From assembly GCA_018400625.1 (NCBI GenBank), contig JAGYMJ010000198.1, positions 1 to 10,141 on the forward strand: a stretch of DNA of 10,141 nucleotides, in the 5' to 3' direction. Positions 1 to 5,815 of the stretch are shown here, piece by piece. Made by a program: the position numbers and the translations under genes. This stretch comes from Planctomycetota bacterium. GTDB taxonomy: Bacteria; Planctomycetota; Brocadiia; SM23-32. Under the pieces are notes generated by a model. The model was not told the origin of the DNA, did no database searches, and saw nothing but the letters and a program-made list of their open reading frames with translations. Within the stretch, counting starts at the first letter, position 1. Each line of letters starts with the position of its first letter.

Positions 1-9
1 TTCTACGTG

Positions 10-183
10 TCGAGATTGGATGACTGTGTTTTCGCAGTTTTCAGGGAAGACGGTGAGAATCCGTCGCGGACCCGCCGCCGTGACCGGTAGCGAGCGCCTC
101 CTCATAACGAGCCACTGTCCCTTGAGCGGGATGGGAAGGCCGGGGGCCGAAAGCTATGACCGGGAGCCGGAAGACCTGCTCGA
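10..183 (+). promoter_or_regulatory. Cobalamin riboswitch 1 (upstream member of a tandem pair)
   Basis: This is a B12-sensing RNA aptamer of the cobalamin riboswitch class. Core elements appear in the expected order. AGGGAA is at 43-48. A small stem-loop follows at 49-65, GACGG pairing with CCGTC around a TGAGAAT loop. The GCGGACCCGCCGCCGTGA block is at 66-83. GCCACTG begins at 111, followed by the GGGAAGGC region at 133-140. The B12 box, GAGCCGGAAGACCTGCTC, is at 164-181. CGAG at 11-14 can pair with CTCG at 179-182 to close P1, which sets the 5' edge. No promoter for it is visible in the 9 bases upstream, so the transcript probably starts outside the window. The only gene-like content before the next aptamer is a terminator at 267-311, so this element most likely controls read-through into aptamer 2 and the operon beyond. 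Confidence 0.9.
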
Positions 184-266
184 TATGAAGAAATTTTTTC
201 ATCCGCCCCGGGTATGGGCTTTATGTGATGAAAGATATTGACCGGTAAGTGTGGATAGAATACGGT

Positions 267-311
267 ATCCCGCCGAGGATTTGTGCTGCATGTCCTCTGC
301 GGGATTTTTTT
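267..311 (+). terminator. Intrinsic terminator between the two cobalamin riboswitches
   Basis: ATCCCGC (267-273) plus GAGGA (275-279) pairs with TCCTC (293-297) plus GCGGGAT (299-305). The stem is 12 bp with one C-T mismatch, the loop is 13 nt, and a run of seven T follows (305-311). This is a textbook rho-independent terminator and the likely expression platform of riboswitch 1. The 5' arm ATCCCGC is also exactly complementary to GCGGGAT at 126-132 inside aptamer 1, which offers a possible alternative pairing. The T-run may double as the 5' strand of P1 in aptamer 2. Confidence 0.85.
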
Positions 312-510
312 ATGCAGCTTTTTGACACGTGTTTTGTAAGCAGGGAAGGGAGTGAGATTCTCCCGCTGCCCCGCAACTGTTTTCGCAACAACGGCCGCCG
401 TTGGGCCACTCTCTTCATGCCGAAGGGGGGAAGGCGCGGCTGGAGGTGCGGCATTGAACCAGAACCCCAATATGCCCACAAAAGCGTAAGCCAGGAGACC
501 TGATGCAAAA
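308..510 (+). promoter_or_regulatory. Cobalamin riboswitch 2 (downstream member of a tandem pair)
   Basis: This is a second full cobalamin aptamer in the same orientation. AGGGAA is at 342-347. A stem-loop follows at 348-364, GGGAG pairing with CTCCC. GCTGCCCCGCAACTGT lies at 365-380. The P5-like hairpin AACGG-CCG-CCGTT lies at about 391-403. GCCACT is at 405-410, then GGGGAAGG near 428-434. The B12 box AAGCCAGGAGACCTGATGC is at 488-506. P1 can close by TTTT (308-311) and GCA (314-316) pairing with TGC (504-506) and AAAA (507-510). The 5' boundary is approximate. It precedes the prepilin-like gene and then the btuF-cob genes. The B12 box and core blocks leave little doubt about the class; the ligand form (adenosyl or aquo/methyl) cannot be read from sequence alone. 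Confidence 0.9.
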
Positions 511-550
511 CTTTTTTTACTTTTTTATTCCCCGAGGGGGGAAAGGAGAG
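511..550 (+). promoter_or_regulatory. Putative expression platform of riboswitch 2: two T-tracts, small hairpin, Shine-Dalgarno
   Basis: Directly after the aptamer come T-runs of seven (512-518) and six (521-526). Next is a G/C hairpin, TTCCCC (528-533) with GGGGAA (538-543) around a GAGG loop, and then the Shine-Dalgarno AAGGAGAG (543-550), five bases before the ATG at 556. Because the hairpin abuts the ribosome site, translational control is plausible. The T-tracts are also compatible with termination, but no strong stem directly precedes them. The mode of control is inferred. Confidence 0.5.
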
Positions 551-555
551 AACGT

Positions 556-1449
556 ATGATATGTTTTGAAATTGTGTTGGTGGCCGTTTGCAGTAATGAC
601 GTAAATAACTTCCTTAGAAGGATTTTCAAGGCGAAAAAAGAGGTTGGGGAAATCCGGACGTATCCATCGGATGGAATGTTTGCCTCGGGAAAGAACAAGT
701 TGTTTACTCTTATAGAACTCCTGGTTGTTATTGCCGTGATAGCCATACTGGCGGCGATGCTTATGCCGGCGCTGGCAAGGGCCAGGCAAGAGGCGAGACG
801 AATAAGTTGCAGCAGTAATGGGAGGCAGCTTGGGCTGGCCACCATGATGTATCTGAATGATTGGAATGATTTTTTCCCGCCCGCAGATTCCCAGGATAAT
901 CTTCAACGCTGGTTTGGGGTGAGAGATACTGAACAAGAACCATGGGAAGTGGAAGGCAGCCCTCTTTACCCTTATTTGCAGGCGGGAGAAATCAGCCAAT
1001 GTCCCGCATTTGTCGATCCTGATCCGGGTTTTGAGGACGGGGCCGGGGGATATGGATATAATAGTCAATATATAGGCGGTACACCGAGCACGGACTGGGA
1101 GGAGTCTCTTCAACCGGCAAGAATGGGACTCATCACTAACAGCTCAGGAACAATAATGTTTGGCGATACAGCACTCCTTGATGATCAGACTTTTGCCGGT
1201 GAGGCTTTTGATCTGATTGAATATCCGTTTGTTGAGGCCCCTGAATTCGAAGCATGGGGAATGGGTACCACCCCAAGCACGCATTTTCGGCATTTGGAGC
1301 AGGCGAATCATGTCTTTGTTGACGGCCGTGCAGCTTCACGCCGTATGAAACATACTCAGGCAGGTTTTTATGGGTATTCAACTGCAGACCAGCAACGATT
1401 TAATATCGGTTACGTTGCGGAAGATAATTCGCCTTATGACAGAGAATAG
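556..1449 (+). CDS. Prepilin-like protein, N-terminal methylation motif and C-terminal H-X9-DG domain
   Basis: This protein resembles the type II pseudopilin-like proteins that PVC bacteria encode in large families; their individual functions are mostly unknown. From the 556 start (297 aa), the class III prepilin signature [11 protein letters not shown] lies at residues 50-60. It is followed by one hydrophobic helix to about residue 72, then an [22 protein letters not shown] segment that continues the N-terminal helix. A globular part with N-x-x-F-F-P-P follows. H246, nine residues, then D256-G257 form the prepilin processing-associated H-X9-DG signature. A Shine-Dalgarno supports the start at 556, but that leaves an unusually long 49-residue leader. 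An in-frame ATG at 676 would give a normal 9-residue leader yet has no clear ribosome site. The residue before the cleavage-site Phe is Leu, not the usual Gly. It is the first gene after two cobalamin riboswitches, so B12 control is implied, though no known B12 role exists for this family. Confidence 0.85.
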   Translation: MICFEIVLVAVCSNDVNNFLRRIFKAKKEVGEIRTYPSDGMFASGKNKLFTLIELLVVIAVIAILAAMLMPALARARQEARRISCSSNGRQLGLATMMYLNDWNDFFPPADSQDNLQRWFGVRDTEQEPWEVEGSPLYPYLQAGEISQCPAFVDPDPGFEDGAGGYGYNSQYIGGTPSTDWEESLQPARMGLITNSSGTIMFGDTALLDDQTFAGEAFDLIEYPFVEAPEFEAWGMGTTPSTHFRHLEQANHVFVDGRAASRRMKHTQAGFYGYSTADQQRFNIGYVAEDNSPYDRE

Positions 1450-1603
1450 TCCCTTATACCTTACATCGTTAAAAAATTATCGATGTGCCAAAGCAGCATA
1501 GACATTCCTGTCTGTGGGGTCGTAGAAACGAACCGCGCCATAAGGCGCCCCGTTTTCATTACCCTGAATTATAGTTTTCGGCTCAAAGAGAGGTGATAAT
1601 CAG
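1450..1603 (+). other. Intergenic region with three small hairpins
   Basis: This 154-base gap separates the prepilin-like gene from btuF. It holds three inverted repeats: ACATCG (1463-1468) with CGATGT (1481-1486); AGACA-TTCC-TGTCT around 1499-1512; and GCGCC-ATAA-GGCGC around 1535-1548, followed by CCCGTTTTC. The last resembles a weak terminator, but its stem is short and its T-run is only four. The btuF Shine-Dalgarno AGAGGTGA ends at 1596. A 41-codon open frame without a start codon runs on the minus strand through 1602-1477 and reads like protein; see the findings. No convincing promoter was seen. Confidence 0.45.
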
Positions 1604-2515
1604 ATGATGCGAAAAAGATCGATATTGCTTGCAGCAGCGTTTTTGATGGTCTTTTGCGGACCGGGATGCGATAATGAGACTTCGACGGTATCGCAGCTCA
1701 ACCGTGATTATGAACGCGTAATTACGATGGCCCCGTCCCTTACGGAGATTGTTTTTGCGCTTGGACAGGGCGATCGTGTGGTCGGTGTCAGCGATTATAC
1801 CACTTATCCGCCCGAGGCCGACGATCAACCGCGGTGCGGCGGATATGTGAACCCTAATTTCGAGATTATGCTCTCTCTCCGGCCCGACCTCGTCATCACC
1901 CAGGGACGGCCCGGTGAATTTCGGGCTTTCGGGGAGCGGTATGGTATTGATATTATGCCGATGGAGATTGACGACCTGAACTCCATTTATGAGTCAATCA
2001 TGGACATCGGAAAAACTCTGGGATGTGTCGAAGAAGCGCATGAGCTCGTGAGTGATATGAAAAGGCAGCTTGAGAAGGTCAAGGCTGAGTTAAACGGGCA
2101 TGAGCCGATCCCCACGTTGCTGGTGGTCGGACGCGACCCGTCCAGCCTGCGTGAAGTGCATGTGGTCGGCCCGGGAGGTTTCTTGCATGATTTTCTTGAA
2201 CTGGTCGGCGGTAAGAACATCATGGACGATCTGAACCGTCAGTATTCAAGCGTCAGCAAGGAAATTGTCGCCCGGCGTAATCCCGAAGTCATTATCGAAC
2301 TCCATGGCGAGGGAATGATGAGTGAACAAGAGCGCCGGCAATACTTGAAAGTATGGCAGAATATGCGGTCGCTGCATGCTGTAGAAAATAAACGTATCTA
2401 TGTGATTGAAGAGACGTTTGCTATGCTCCCCGGCCCGCGTTCACCGGAAATCGCTGAGAGGATGGCGGAGATTCTGCACGGAGAAACCGGTCTATCACGG
2501 GCTAAAACGGATTAA
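1604..2515 (+). CDS. btuF: BtuF-like corrinoid ABC transporter substrate-binding lipoprotein
   Basis: This is a cluster A (class III) periplasmic binding protein that captures cobalamin or cobinamide for an ABC importer (BtuCD). The 303-aa product begins with MMRKR, a hydrophobic signal stretch (residues 7-18) and a likely lipidation cysteine, C22, in the context GPGC. The -3 position is not the usual Leu, so the lipobox is imperfect. The mature domain opens with RVITMAPSLTEIVFALG (residues 38-54), then VVGVSDYTTYPPEA, GGYVNPNFEIMLSLRPDLVI (79-98), a long linking helix near 125-165, and a C-terminal lobe with VGPGGFLHDFLELVGGKN (188-205) and PGPRSPEIAERMAEILHG. This layout matches BtuF/FecB-type proteins. 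A good Shine-Dalgarno, AGGTGA at 1591-1596, supports the start. Corrinoid rather than iron-siderophore binding is inferred from the riboswitches upstream and the cobCUTS genes downstream. No permease or ATPase genes are in the window. Confidence 0.88.
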   Translation: MMRKRSILLAAAFLMVFCGPGCDNETSTVSQLNRDYERVITMAPSLTEIVFALGQGDRVVGVSDYTTYPPEADDQPRCGGYVNPNFEIMLSLRPDLVITQGRPGEFRAFGERYGIDIMPMEIDDLNSIYESIMDIGKTLGCVEEAHELVSDMKRQLEKVKAELNGHEPIPTLLVVGRDPSSLREVHVVGPGGFLHDFLELVGGKNIMDDLNRQYSSVSKEIVARRNPEVIIELHGEGMMSEQERRQYLKVWQNMRSLHAVENKRIYVIEETFAMLPGPRSPEIAERMAEILHGETGLSRAKTD

Positions 2516-2543
2516 AACGCAGCTTTTATTATCTGATTGAGCT

Positions 2544-3164
2544 ATGGGAAAAAGACAACTTCTACTTGTGCGGCATGGTACAACCGATGCCAATGATAAG
2601 CGTTTGATGGTTGGACGCTCCGATCCCGAACTCAATGAAAAAGGGCGCCGGGAAGCCGAATACCTGGCAGAAATTTTAAGGCATCGTCCGGTTGAACGGT
2701 TGTATTGCAGCCCGAAGATACGGTGCCGCCGGACGGCCGAGGTCGTTGGTCGGGGGTTGGAACTGACGCCGGAAGTAAATAATAATTTGCGAGAAATTGA
2801 CTTCGGCGATTGGGAAAATAAGAGTTTTAAGGAGATTCAGGGCAAATATCCCGAAGTCATTGATCGCTGGGTGGGAGATTTTATAGAGTTCCAGTTCCCG
2901 GGCGGCGACAGCGTCCAGGACCTGCATGGTCGTGTGATGGAATTTCTTGAGAAATTTTTCACCGATTCGCAGGATTTAACCGTTTGTATAACACATGGGG
3001 GTGTCATCAGTGCAATGATATGCCGGCTTTTGAATCTGCCTCCTGAATCTTATCTCGCGTTTCAGGTCTTGCCGGCGGGATTTGTCACGTTGGATATCCT
3101 TGGCACGTCGGGAGTGCTTGTGGAGTTGAATAACTCGGTGGCTCAGGGGGAGAAAAATGGGTAA
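2544..3164 (+). CDS. cobC: Alpha-ribazole-5'-phosphate phosphatase, histidine phosphatase family (CobC)
   Basis: CobC dephosphorylates alpha-ribazole phosphate or cobalamin-5'-phosphate at the end of nucleotide-loop assembly. The 206-aa protein has the histidine phosphatase RHG motif at residues 10-12 (H11 is the phosphorylated residue) and NEKGRREA near 31-38. The [13 protein letters not shown] segment is at 54-65, [10 protein letters not shown] with its catalytic-type acid at 82-91, and the second catalytic histidine is H151 in ITHGG. The FPGGDS stretch (118-123) is typical of the CobC subgroup rather than phosphoglycerate mutase. It follows btuF by 28 bases with no strong ribosome site, and its end overlaps the cobU start by 8 bases, which suggests translational coupling. 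A general phosphatase role is possible from family alone, but the context makes CobC much more likely. Confidence 0.92.
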   Translation: MGKRQLLLVRHGTTDANDKRLMVGRSDPELNEKGRREAEYLAEILRHRPVERLYCSPKIRCRRTAEVVGRGLELTPEVNNNLREIDFGDWENKSFKEIQGKYPEVIDRWVGDFIEFQFPGGDSVQDLHGRVMEFLEKFFTDSQDLTVCITHGGVISAMICRLLNLPPESYLAFQVLPAGFVTLDILGTSGVLVELNNSVAQGEKNG

Positions 3165-3729
3165 AACGGTTTTGATTACGGGCGGCGCCCGCAGCGGGAA
3201 AAGCGATTATGCTCAAAAACTTGCCGAGCGGATGGACGTTCCGCGCACGTATCTGGCCACCTGCCCTGTTCTTGATGATGAGATGAGAGAACGGGTTCGA
3301 CGTCACCGGCAGGCGCGGAAGGACGGGCATTGGGAGACCGTAGAGGAGACGCTTCATATTGATCGGGTCATCAGTCAACTGAAAGAAGCCAAGGTGATCC
3401 TCGTCGATTGCCTCACGCTCTGGGTGAGCAATTTGATGTGGGAGGCGGAGCAGGAGGAGAGAAAATTTTCGGAAGATGCCGTTTGCCGCAGTTGCCGTGA
3501 GGTGCTGGGTGCATGTCGGGAGTTTTCAGGTACGGTTCTGTTTGTGACCAATGAAGTGGGATGGGGCATCGTGCCGGAGAATCCCGTAGCCCGCCAATAC
3601 AGGGACCTCGTCGGGCGATGCAATCAGATCATTGCGGCCGATGCGGATGCTGTTGTTCTGGTTGCCTGCGGGATGCCCACGGTTCTGAAGGGGGAGGGTA
3701 TTTTGGCGGACTTATCGAACCGCGAATGA
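3157..3729 (+). CDS. cobU: Adenosylcobinamide kinase / adenosylcobinamide-phosphate guanylyltransferase (CobU)
   Basis: This bifunctional enzyme phosphorylates adenosylcobinamide and transfers GMP to it, giving adenosyl-GDP-cobinamide, the substrate of CobS. At 190 aa it has the usual family length. The P-loop GGARSGKS spans residues 9-16. The segment [15 protein letters not shown] contains H50, which aligns with the guanylylated histidine of the Salmonella enzyme. A Walker-B-like [13 protein letters not shown] lies at 80-92. The conserved [22 protein letters not shown] runs from 129 to 150, and the protein ends with a [13 protein letters not shown] segment. The start ATG has a purine-rich ribosome site about six bases upstream (GGGGGAG at 3145-3151) and overlaps the end of cobC. 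Kinase activity implies that the cell can salvage cobinamide or complete corrinoids made elsewhere. Confidence 0.95.
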   Translation: MGKTVLITGGARSGKSDYAQKLAERMDVPRTYLATCPVLDDEMRERVRRHRQARKDGHWETVEETLHIDRVISQLKEAKVILVDCLTLWVSNLMWEAEQEERKFSEDAVCRSCREVLGACREFSGTVLFVTNEVGWGIVPENPVARQYRDLVGRCNQIIAADADAVVLVACGMPTVLKGEGILADLSNRE

Positions 3730-3847
3730 ACGCGAGCGGGCTTGGATATGGTTTTCTGCTGTTTCAAAGACAGGCTTGACGTCGGCCCCTTTTGATAGCT
3801 TTCTTTGCACCGGAGTATTTCCTTATCCATCAGAACTCGCGGCAGGG

Positions 3848-3898
3848 CATATTGAAACGTGCCGGAAAATTCTCTATAATTCAACACATATTGAAACG
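3848..3898 (+). repeat. Pair of 12-bp direct repeats CATATTGAAACG around the cobT promoter
   Basis: CATATTGAAACG occurs at 3848-3859 and again at 3887-3898, 39 bases apart centre to centre. The first copy covers the -35 hexamer and the second lies about 7 bases after the -10, at the expected transcription start. This spacing would suit an operator for a repressor, but that is inference. The repeats could also be a small local duplication. Confidence 0.5.
3852..3880 (+). promoter_or_regulatory. Sigma70-type promoter upstream of cobT
   Basis: TTGAAA (3852-3857), a 17-base spacer and TATAAT (3875-3880) match the housekeeping promoter consensus closely. Transcription would start near 3887, about 46 bases before the cobT start codon. 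It would let cobT-cobS be made without passing the two riboswitches at the operon head. Confidence 0.65.
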
Positions 3899-3932
3899 AT
3901 ATAGTCACCTTAGCTTTTCAGGAGGAAAATAA

Positions 3933-4982
3933 GTGAATTTAATCGAGGAAACAATTGAAAATATTCGACCGCTTGATCGGGAGTGGAAAGCCAAAGCCCA
4001 TCGCCATCTTGAATGCCTGACGATGCCGTATTGGGCTCTGGGGCGTTTAATGGATCTGGCCGAAGATCTGGCAGGTATGACATGCGCGATGGCGCCGCCG
4101 GTCGGACGGAAAGCTGTTGTGACAATGGCGGGGGATCATGGGGTGGCGGCCAGTGGGGTGAGCGCGTATCCCCAGGAAGTGACCCGGCAAATGGTCCACA
4201 ATTTTGTAGCCGGCGGGGCGGGGATTAATGCTCTTGCGGGATGTGTCGGTGCCAGGGTGCAGGTGGTGGATATGGGCGTAAAGGCTGATCTGAGCGCGCT
4301 TGAAGGTGATATCATCATCAAGAAAGTGGGGGCGGGAACCGCGAATATCGCTGAAGGTCCCGCGATGACGCCTGACCAGGCCCGGTGTGCTGTGGAGTCC
4401 GGGATTGAGATTGCTTACGAAATGGGGCAAGAGGTGGATGTTTTCGGTACAGGTGAAATGGGGATCGGGAATACCACCCCCAGCTCCGCCATCGTTTCTG
4501 TTCTAACGGGCTCCCCCGTCGAGGAGGTAACAGGTCGGGGAACGGGAATCGATGATGAGCAGCTGCGAAAGAAAATCGAGGCGATTCATACGGCTATCGA
4601 CGTCAATCAACCCGATCCAGCGGACGGTCTGGATGTTTTGGCAAAAGTCGGAGGGTTCGAGATCGGCGGTCTGGCCGGTCTTATAATCGGCATTGCCGCG
4701 CAGAATAAACCGGTCGTTGTGGACGGATTTATATCCACGGCTGCTGCGCTGATAGCTGATTCCCTGGCTCCCCATGCGCGCGACTACATGATTGCAGCCC
4801 ACAGGAGTGTCGAGCGAGGGCATCGTTTCATGCAGGAACGGCTCGGTAAAGAACCGCTGCTCGACCTGAACCTCCGCCTTGGCGAAGGAACGGGTGCGGC
4901 GCTGGCAATGAACCTCGTTGAAGCCGCAGCGTCCTTGCTGACCGAAGTGGTGACATTTGATCAATGGGAGAACCACGAATGA
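3933..4982 (+). CDS. cobT: Nicotinate-nucleotide--dimethylbenzimidazole phosphoribosyltransferase (CobT)
   Basis: CobT transfers the phosphoribosyl group of nicotinate mononucleotide to dimethylbenzimidazole or a related base, giving alpha-ribazole phosphate for the lower ligand. The 349-aa product has the family's usual length. Visible hallmarks are MAGDHGVAASGVSAYPQEVT (residues 65-84), NFVAGGAGINALA (90-102), VVDMGVKAD (111-119) and KVGAGTANIAEGPAM (131-145). FGTGEMGIGNTTPSSAI (171-187) and VVVDGFISTAAALIA (261-275) follow, and then LGEGTGAALA (316-325), where E318 corresponds to the catalytic glutamate of the Salmonella enzyme. The start is GTG at 3933, chosen because AGGAGG (3920-3925) sits seven bases before it. 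Its stop overlaps the cobS start as ATGA. A promoter in the preceding gap may drive it. Base specificity cannot be predicted. Confidence 0.96.
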   Translation: MNLIEETIENIRPLDREWKAKAHRHLECLTMPYWALGRLMDLAEDLAGMTCAMAPPVGRKAVVTMAGDHGVAASGVSAYPQEVTRQMVHNFVAGGAGINALAGCVGARVQVVDMGVKADLSALEGDIIIKKVGAGTANIAEGPAMTPDQARCAVESGIEIAYEMGQEVDVFGTGEMGIGNTTPSSAIVSVLTGSPVEEVTGRGTGIDDEQLRKKIEAIHTAIDVNQPDPADGLDVLAKVGGFEIGGLAGLIIGIAAQNKPVVVDGFISTAAALIADSLAPHARDYMIAAHRSVERGHRFMQERLGKEPLLDLNLRLGEGTGAALAMNLVEAAASLLTEVVTFDQWENHE

Positions 4983-5716
4983 AGGGATTTTTAGCGGCCA
5001 TTCGATTTTTGACGGTATTCCCCGTCCCCGGCTCGCTGGGGACGCGTGAGGAGAACCTCGCGCGAAGCGTCGTCTATTTCCCGTTTGTCGGTTTGTTGGC
5101 GGGATTTCTCGTGGGTGGGGCGGCGTTGATCCTCACCCTCTTTTTGCCGCCGCTGCCGTCGGCGGTCATCATCGTGCTCCTAATGGCTGGTGTGTCGGGT
5201 GGTCTTCATCTTGACGGTCTTTCGGATACAGCGGATGGTCTTCTGAGTTCACGCGGGCGTGAGCGATCGCTGGAAATAATGCGTGACAGTCGCATTGGCT
5301 CAATGGGGGCCGTAGCGCTGACAGGAGTTATTCTGCTTAAAGTTGCGGCGCTTGGTTCCATGCCGCTTGAGGATATAGCGCGCGCTGCCTTTCTGATGCC
5401 CCTGGCGGGCCGTACAGCGCTTGTTGTGCTCATGGGGCTTTTGCCCTATGCGCGTTCGGATGGTGGATTGGGAACCGTTTTTTACCAAAAGCGCCCCCGT
5501 TATGCTGTCATTACGGCGATTGCTGTATTCGTGTTCGCAGCCTGGTTTATAGCGGGACGTGCGGGGGTGTTATCCGTGGGGTTGACACTCATGGTTATTT
5601 TGGTTTTCGGCGGCTATGTACGCGGGAAGCTCGGCGGGGCTACGGGTGATACGTTGGGCGCCGGCTGCGAGATCGCCGAGACAGTGCCTGCCATAACTCT
5701 GTGTTTTTTGTTTTGA
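4979..5716 (+). CDS. cobS: Adenosylcobinamide-GDP ribazoletransferase / cobalamin-5'-phosphate synthase (CobS)
   Basis: CobS is the integral membrane enzyme that joins adenosyl-GDP-cobinamide with alpha-ribazole or its phosphate. From the ATG at 4979 the protein is 245 aa, normal for the family. It starts with FLAAIRFLTVFPVP, has a hydrophobic segment at about 31-56, and carries the metal-binding signature GGLHLDGLSDTADGLLSSRG (74-93), then MRDSRIGSMGA (101-111). Several further membrane segments follow near 115-130, 135-157, 172-190 and 193-213. An ATG at 4964 in the same frame would add five residues. I chose 4979 because it forms the ATGA overlap with the cobT stop and GGGAG lies eight bases upstream. 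It ends the plus-strand operon and faces purQ. Confidence 0.95.
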   Translation: MKGFLAAIRFLTVFPVPGSLGTREENLARSVVYFPFVGLLAGFLVGGAALILTLFLPPLPSAVIIVLLMAGVSGGLHLDGLSDTADGLLSSRGRERSLEIMRDSRIGSMGAVALTGVILLKVAALGSMPLEDIARAAFLMPLAGRTALVVLMGLLPYARSDGGLGTVFYQKRPRYAVITAIAVFVFAAWFIAGRAGVLSVGLTLMVILVFGGYVRGKLGGATGDTLGAGCEIAETVPAITLCFLF

Positions 5717-5752
5717 AAAGGGTTTGTAGCAGAAGATATATACGGGGGCTTT

Positions 5753-5777
5753 CTGAAGAGTTACAATTTATCTTCAG
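5753..5777. terminator. Inverted repeat between convergent cobS and purQ, possible bidirectional terminator
   Basis: CTGAAGA (5753-5759) and TCTTCAG (5771-5777) form a perfect 7-bp stem with an 11-nt loop in the 99-base gap where the two operons converge. No T-run follows on either strand, so intrinsic termination is uncertain. The position is the main support. Confidence 0.35.
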
Positions 5778-5815
5778 GCTCAATAACCGTGGGCCAAAAA
5801 ACGCAAAGTACTTAT

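Larger units (their letters stand above)
3730..3932 (+). other. Intergenic region before cobT, containing a promoter and repeats
   Basis: This 203-base gap interrupts an otherwise tight operon. Near its start, TCAAAG (3764-3769) and GGC (3773-3775) can pair with GCC (3785-3787) and CTTTTGA (3789-3795), an imperfect hairpin with no T-run after it. A promoter (3852-3880) and a 12-bp direct repeat are listed separately. The cobT Shine-Dalgarno AGGAGG is at 3920-3925. No third cobalamin aptamer was found here. Confidence 0.5.

Noticed and set aside
185..241. 18-residue open frame right after riboswitch 1 (starts MKKFFHPP)
   Set aside because: It has no proper Shine-Dalgarno, overlaps structured leader RNA and is too short to show protein features. 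It lies within the riboswitch-terminator leader.
322..327. Perfect TTGACA, a possible -35 for a separate promoter of riboswitch 2
   Set aside because: No -10-like hexamer lies 16-18 bases downstream; that position falls in the conserved GGGAAGGG part of the aptamer.
517..1113. 198-codon minus-strand open frame opposite the prepilin-like gene
   Set aside because: The plus-strand frame has clear prepilin and H-X9-DG motifs and a ribosome site; the minus frame has no recognisable features and is antisense shadow.
1535..1557. GCGCC-ATAA-GGCGC hairpin followed by CCCGTTTTC as a terminator after the prepilin-like gene
   Set aside because: The 5-bp stem and four-T run are too weak to call a terminator; it is described only as part of the intergenic region.
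3624..3908. 94-codon minus-strand open frame over the cobU end and the cobT gap
   Set aside because: Half of it is antisense to conserved cobU, it lacks family features, and the gap is better explained by the plus-strand promoter.
3730..3932. A third cobalamin riboswitch before cobT
   Set aside because: Neither a B12 box nor the GCCACTG/GGGAAGG core blocks occur in this gap.
4047..4430. 127-codon minus-strand open frame inside cobT
   Set aside because: Antisense shadow of conserved CobT motifs.
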